NCBI GenBank assembly: GCA_964348695.1
Contig: CAYGDI010000002.1
Coordinates: 124,001-188,000, forward strand
From: JACPYF01 sp964348695
GTDB lineage: Bacteria > Patescibacteriota > Saccharimonadia > Saccharimonadales > Saccharimonadaceae
DNA: 64,000 bases
Direction: 5' to 3'
The position numbers and the translations under genes were made by a program. The notes below the pieces were generated by a model. It did no database searches, was not told the origin of the DNA, and worked only from the letters and a program-made list of their open reading frames with translations. Shown piece by piece: positions 60,471-64,000 of this stretch (position 1 is the first letter of the stretch; each line of letters begins with the position of its first letter).

Positions 60471-60741
60471 CGCTAGACTTTGATTTGAATAAATGCTCTA
60501 CAAATATTTTTGTTTTATATTTTGGCGGTATATACCCACTTAGTAGTTTCACTACCATAGTTGAAAGTGCAATAACTGTCACCGTAAACACGAACAAGCT
60601 TGGTACTGCGATCTGTGTACCAGGTATAATCCCAAGAAAAAAGAATGCGATCGTAGCATAAAACAAACGATCAAAATTCAGCACTATTGCGATAATAATT
60701 ATGCAAAGAAACACAGCTAGTTTTATATCTTTTTTCATCAT
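60466..60741 (-). CDS. Small membrane protein, unknown function
   Basis: A 91-residue protein with three short hydrophobic segments (~8-24, 30-45, 52-68) and a charged C-terminus (KYKTKIFVEHLFKSKS). GAGGTAA directly precedes two ATGs. Its last bases overlap the -10 of uvrA, so this gene reads into the uvrA promoter. No family recognised. Confidence 0.6.
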   Translation of the reverse strand: MMKKDIKLAVFLCIIIIAIVLNFDRLFYATIAFFFLGIIPGTQIAVPSLFVFTVTVIALSTMVVKLLSGYIPPKYKTKIFVEHLFKSKSSV

Positions 60742-60815
60742 TTACCTCGACATACAAACATTTATTAATGTAGTAAATTTAATAATAGCATATTTTTGAC
60801 TATTATGCAATATGT

Positions 60816-62228
60816 CTATATGTTAGGAGCGTTGGCCTCAGCCCAAAGCTGCAGTTCTGTCAAAAGATACTGTTTGTCGTCGTCACTCTGATTGGTCTGG
60901 ATGAGCTTTGTAAGACTCTTCATATACTGTTCTATTTGAGATTGAAACTTTTCTTGACGATATAGCTGCCAGCTCTCTTGTTCGTCCTGACTAAGTGTTT
61001 TTGGAAAGTTTCGAGCTTTGTAACGAAGCAACAACTTATCTAGACGTTCGTCGGCAAACTCTGGATGAAAATCGGCCAGTTCGTTTTGACCCGCATTTCT
61101 AACTACTTCAGTGCGCAGCTTGTCTCGATCGTTGATAAAACCATCGTACAACTGACCTTCGACATCACTACTCCCGGCGTATGGTTCGCGTTCTGCATAT
61201 GCAGCGGCAACCTTGTCAATAAAATCTTTTTTTAGATCTGTGAAATGTTTTTCGATAGTATCTTTGTTGAGGTTGATTTTTTCCCACGCCTTTTTATCCA
61301 AAACTGTCAAAGGTGCAACCGCCGGGCATTTATTGTAGGCGAGTTCCTTGACTGGGATTGCTTGGAAGCCTTCTTTCTTCCTTTCTTCCCAACTAGAAAA
61401 AAGATTGGATTTTATTTCTTTTTGAGTGAGGTTGGAAAAATCTTTTGGATCATACCGGAGATCATATACCAAAACCGTGCCCGGCGTTTTACCTGGAGCA
61501 ATAGGAAAGGCGACGGTCGTAAAATCATTTGTCTTGCCGAATCGACCGCTACTGTATACAAAGGGTGCAGGCTCGTCCAAGTTGACGATCTTTGCTACTT
61601 CTTTTTTGTCACGCATTTTTAGTAAAAAATCAAAAAGCTTTGGTTGCTTTTGCTTGATGAGTTTCGCTACCTGAATAGTTGCCTCGACATCGCTCAATGC
61701 ATCGTGAGCATGAAGGTGTGTGAGATTGTTAATCTTGGATAGTAGCTCGAGTCGATTAGTCGGTGCCCCGTCGTCGTCAACGGGCCACTGTATGCCTTCA
61801 GGTCTTAGAGCCCTAGTCATACGAACTAGATCTAGGATATCCCAGCGCGAACGCTGATCTGCCCAAGACCATTGATACGGATCATAAAAATTACGCCACA
61901 GCGTATGTCGCACAAATTCATCATCGAAACGTATGTTATTAAAACCAACTACAATTGTTCCAGGTATAAATATCTGTTCGATCATCATTTTGCAAAACTC
62001 CGGCTCAGAGATACCTTCCTCTAGGGTTTTTTGTGGCGTTGTACCTGTAATCAATATGGCTTGAGGATCCGGCAATATATCTTCTGATAATCGAATAAGA
62101 ACATCAACGGGCTCGCCAATAGGGTTGAGCTCCATGTCTGTTCGCTGACCAGCAAATTGCATAATACGTTGATACCGACTACTCAGTCCACTCGTCTCTA
62201 AATCATAAAAAAAGAAAGATTGATTCAC
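60816..62228 (-). CDS. sbcB: Exodeoxyribonuclease I
   Basis: A 470-residue DnaQ-fold 3'-5' exonuclease specific for single-stranded DNA. ExoI motif FFFYDLETSGLSSRYQRIMQ (6-25), GFNNIRFDDEFVRHTLWRNFYDP and HDALSDVEATIQVAKL carry the acidic metal ligands; the SH3-like and helical domains follow (APFVYSSGRF.. and YDGFINDRDKL). The length is the same as in E. coli. The start codon is GTG with an extended -10 (TGT-TATTCT) 7 nt upstream, so it is leaderless. Confidence 0.93.
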   Translation of the reverse strand: MNQSFFFYDLETSGLSSRYQRIMQFAGQRTDMELNPIGEPVDVLIRLSEDILPDPQAILITGTTPQKTLEEGISEPEFCKMMIEQIFIPGTIVVGFNNIRFDDEFVRHTLWRNFYDPYQWSWADQRSRWDILDLVRMTRALRPEGIQWPVDDDGAPTNRLELLSKINNLTHLHAHDALSDVEATIQVAKLIKQKQPKLFDFLLKMRDKKEVAKIVNLDEPAPFVYSSGRFGKTNDFTTVAFPIAPGKTPGTVLVYDLRYDPKDFSNLTQKEIKSNLFSSWEERKKEGFQAIPVKELAYNKCPAVAPLTVLDKKAWEKINLNKDTIEKHFTDLKKDFIDKVAAAYAEREPYAGSSDVEGQLYDGFINDRDKLRTEVVRNAGQNELADFHPEFADERLDKLLLRYKARNFPKTLSQDEQESWQLYRQEKFQSQIEQYMKSLTKLIQTNQSDDDKQYLLTELQLWAEANAPNI

Positions 62229-62235
62229 AGACTAT

Positions 62236-62241
62236 AGAATA
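62236..62241 (-). promoter_or_regulatory. Extended -10 of the leaderless sbcB promoter
   Basis: On the minus strand TGT-TATTCT followed by 7 nt and the GTG at 62228. Confidence 0.45.
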
Positions 62242-62270
62242 ACAGAAAATAAGACCGATATAAATGAAGG

Positions 62271-63830
62271 TTATTTTGTGGTACTGCCAACCCTCGTAAT
62301 AGCAAATAAACCAAAAATAGTTATAGCACCCAACAATAATACAAAGCCATACAGCGAAGTTCTATCGAATATACCTGTGTTAGGTGCTGCGGCAAGACCA
62401 AGAGCAGTTAATGTTACGTCATTGCCATCACCTCCTGTATAACTAACCCTGAATAAATGACCGTCAATAGAAGCTGTACCGCCCTCGCTGATACCAGAGA
62501 AAGTACCGTTTACCGCATCTGCCCCATCATTGTTGATAATGGTATATACCGTACCTACTGGTGCCTGGAAACTGTTATACATAGAGAGGCTGAGTATACC
62601 ACCAGATAGTGTGACACTACCACCAACGATCAGTTGATCATACCCCGTGCAAGCATCCAACCCCCCTACCTCAACATCAAAATAACCACCGATAGTTACC
62701 GTGCCAGTTGATAAACACCCAGGGCTTTGTCCTGGAGCTAAGTGGCCACCTGTTTGTACAGTGACGCTGCCTGTAGTACCACTACCCTTCAGCGTGTTAC
62801 CGTTCCTAACCGTGAGCGCACCTGTCTGACCGTTGACTACCAATGTCCCTGGAAAAGTATAACTCCAGCTCGGTAATGTATCACTAATCACTAAAACTGG
62901 GTTGGTGTAGCTCATTTCATAGCTGTACGAAGAAACCGGAATAGTGTCCGGTGAGTATGATGGCTCGAGCTTATCCGTTGCATTCTGGAAAAGAAAATCT
63001 TGATTACTGCCATCGATATCCATATCCATCAATTGATAGTTGCTGCCGTCACGTCCTGATACAAATAATATATTAGAACCATCTGGTGAATACGACGGAC
63101 TAGTGTCGGGATTGGCTTGATTCGTCAATCTTTGCAAATTACCACCACTATCATCTATTGTATATAGTTCTTGATCACCTGAATCATTGGAAGAAAAGGC
63201 AATTGTCTGACCGTCCCTAGAAAATGTTGGGGCAATGATAGCCGAAAAAGCATTAAATATCTTTACTTTGTTCGTTCCATCAGCATTCATAATACCCAAT
63301 CCGGCGCCTACACCAGAATCTAGATATAGTATTTTGGATCCATCGGGTGAGAATCTAGCGCTATTATAATATTTTGCTAAATCGTTAGAAACATTTACTT
63401 TATCACTGCCGTCAATATTCATTGTGTATAGTTGAGCTACACTATCACGATACGTTGTAAAGATGATCTTCGTGCCGTCTGGAGAAAATGAGGCATTTAG
63501 ATCTGCAGACGCATGATTAGACAAATTTGTCTTGTTACTACCATCAGCATTCATGATATAGATCTCTGTAAAACCACTCGTTGCTGAAGTGTAAACTATC
63601 TTTGTGCCGTCTGGCGAAAATGATCCTGTCGAATTGCTGTAAGGTCCGCTGGTTAATTGTGTTTCACCTGTACCATCGGTATTTGCTATATGTAACTGAC
63701 CATTACCAAAACCTTTTGTGTATAAAATCTTGCCGTACTGAGCTAAAGCTTGTGCAGACTCACCACTAAAGAGCACACTTGTTAAAGCAAGCATGCACCC
63801 AAAAATGATAGCAAATAATTGTTTTTTCAT
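62271..63830 (-). CDS. Secreted TolB-like propeller protein with beta-helix domain and APNTG sorting-like tail
   Basis: A 519-residue secreted protein. A signal peptide (MKKQLFAIIFGCMLALTSVL, cleavage after AQA-LA) is followed by about seven PD40/TolB-type blades (FSPDGTKIVYTS, FSPDGTKIIFTT, FSRDGQTIAFSS, YSPDGSNILFVS..), then from ~315 a strand-rich part like autotransporter-associated beta repeats (GNTLKGSGTTGSVTV, GGHLAPGQSPGCLSTG, YTGGDGNDVTLT). It ends with APNTG (~482-486), a helix and a basic tail, similar to an LPxTG sorting signal. I start at the ATG at 63830. A TG-TATAAT lies ~60 nt upstream. Confidence 0.85.
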   Translation of the reverse strand: MKKQLFAIIFGCMLALTSVLFSGESAQALAQYGKILYTKGFGNGQLHIANTDGTGETQLTSGPYSNSTGSFSPDGTKIVYTSATSGFTEIYIMNADGSNKTNLSNHASADLNASFSPDGTKIIFTTYRDSVAQLYTMNIDGSDKVNVSNDLAKYYNSARFSPDGSKILYLDSGVGAGLGIMNADGTNKVKIFNAFSAIIAPTFSRDGQTIAFSSNDSGDQELYTIDDSGGNLQRLTNQANPDTSPSYSPDGSNILFVSGRDGSNYQLMDMDIDGSNQDFLFQNATDKLEPSYSPDTIPVSSYSYEMSYTNPVLVISDTLPSWSYTFPGTLVVNGQTGALTVRNGNTLKGSGTTGSVTVQTGGHLAPGQSPGCLSTGTVTIGGYFDVEVGGLDACTGYDQLIVGGSVTLSGGILSLSMYNSFQAPVGTVYTIINNDGADAVNGTFSGISEGGTASIDGHLFRVSYTGGDGNDVTLTALGLAAAPNTGIFDRTSLYGFVLLLGAITIFGLFAITRVGSTTK

Positions 63831-63856
63831 ATTTTTTATGTGTTTTTTATTTCCAC

Positions 63857-63870
63857 CTGACAAATGTCAG
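63857..63870. repeat. Short inverted repeat in the leader of the propeller gene
   Basis: CTGACA-AA-TGTCAG, 6-bp arms, between the -10 and the start codon; a possible operator or small stem. Confidence 0.4.
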
Positions 63871-63930
63871 ACTCGCACTTGAGGTTATTATACAGACTCC
63901 TGATCAAATATGTCAATTTGTGCGGTGGTC

Positions 63931-64000
63931 TTAGTGACGTGTTTTGTAAGAGCTATATACCGAAAGTGCGATACACACCAAACCTAAAGATCCAACGATA
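63931..64000 (-). CDS. C-terminal end of a gene continuing beyond the window
   Basis: An open frame enters from the right edge and stops at 63931-63933. The visible residues IVGSLGLVCIALSVYSSYKT, then RH, form a hydrophobic helix and a short basic tail, as at the C-terminus of a membrane or surface-anchored protein. Only 22 codons are visible, so this is tentative. Confidence 0.45.
   Translation of the reverse strand, partial: IVGSLGLVCIALSVYSSYKTRH

Noticed and set aside
1..64000. CRISPR arrays, insertion sequences, prophage
   Set aside because: No regularly spaced repeats, transposase, integrase or phage structural genes are seen; the holin-like protein at 48052 is a chromosomal family.

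Overview
The window reads as a gene-dense stretch of a small, moderately AT-rich bacterial genome, most consistent with Candidatus Saccharibacteria (TM7) or a close Patescibacteria/CPR relative. The basis is sequence character rather than a database search: short ribosomal proteins without zinc ligands (a 48-residue bL32), type IV prepilins, single-pass surface proteins with proline-rich tails, a Gram-positive-like exporter and anchor repertoire, and no rRNA, phage, IS or CRISPR content. The standard genetic code fits every gene; TGA is used as a stop at 410-412.

Layout. 1-2034: end of an ABC exporter (ATPase plus permease). 2040-8224, minus strand: RNA and ribosome genes (trmD, khpA, rpsP, rnc, a Nudix gene, nusB, rpmF) with small membrane proteins. 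8341-15343: a LysM protein, leuS with a Nudix domain inside its editing domain, an anchored lipoprotein-like protein, a MurF-type ligase and a fatty-acid desaturase. 15434-16789: a prepilin, tRNA-Ala, a candidate structured ncRNA and an RRM protein. 16913-25721: a surface propeller protein, then a tight minus-strand operon lemA-htpX-membrane protein-ligA-COG4997-DUF1653, then fusA. 25885-37307: a small leaderless gene, rpsG-rpsL, rpoC-rpoB, clpP and tig. 37405-44595: surface proteins, an S1 protease, a GH1 glycosidase, tRNA-Val, tRNA-Leu and an FAD-linked oxidase. 44675-53605: three orphan genes, an oligopeptide-type binding protein, secG, a holin-like protein, pepP, uvrC, DUF1697 and trhO. 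53801-64000: an ABC exporter, bL25, DedA, a second prepilin, uvrA, sbcB, a secreted propeller protein with an APNTG sorting-like tail, and the 3' end of one more gene.

Themes. (1) Many transcription units start with an extended -10 (TGN then TATAAT-like) placed 6-8 nt before the start codon, so their mRNAs should be leaderless; I count 13, including leuS, clpP, tig, trmD, uvrA, uvrC and sbcB. Genes without that arrangement usually carry a clear Shine-Dalgarno. (2) Several core information-processing proteins have lost metal ligands: both zinc sites of RpoC, the LigA zinc finger, the bL32 zinc ribbon and the UvrC cysteine cluster, while UvrA, LeuRS and TrhO keep cysteines. (3) LeuRS carries a complete Nudix domain in its CP1 editing region. 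(4) A ~125-nt structured RNA with its own promoter and terminator lies between tRNA-Ala and the divergent RRM gene. (5) The O2-dependent desaturase is GC-rich compared with its neighbours and may be acquired; with the FAD oxidase it suggests a host or habitat with oxygen.
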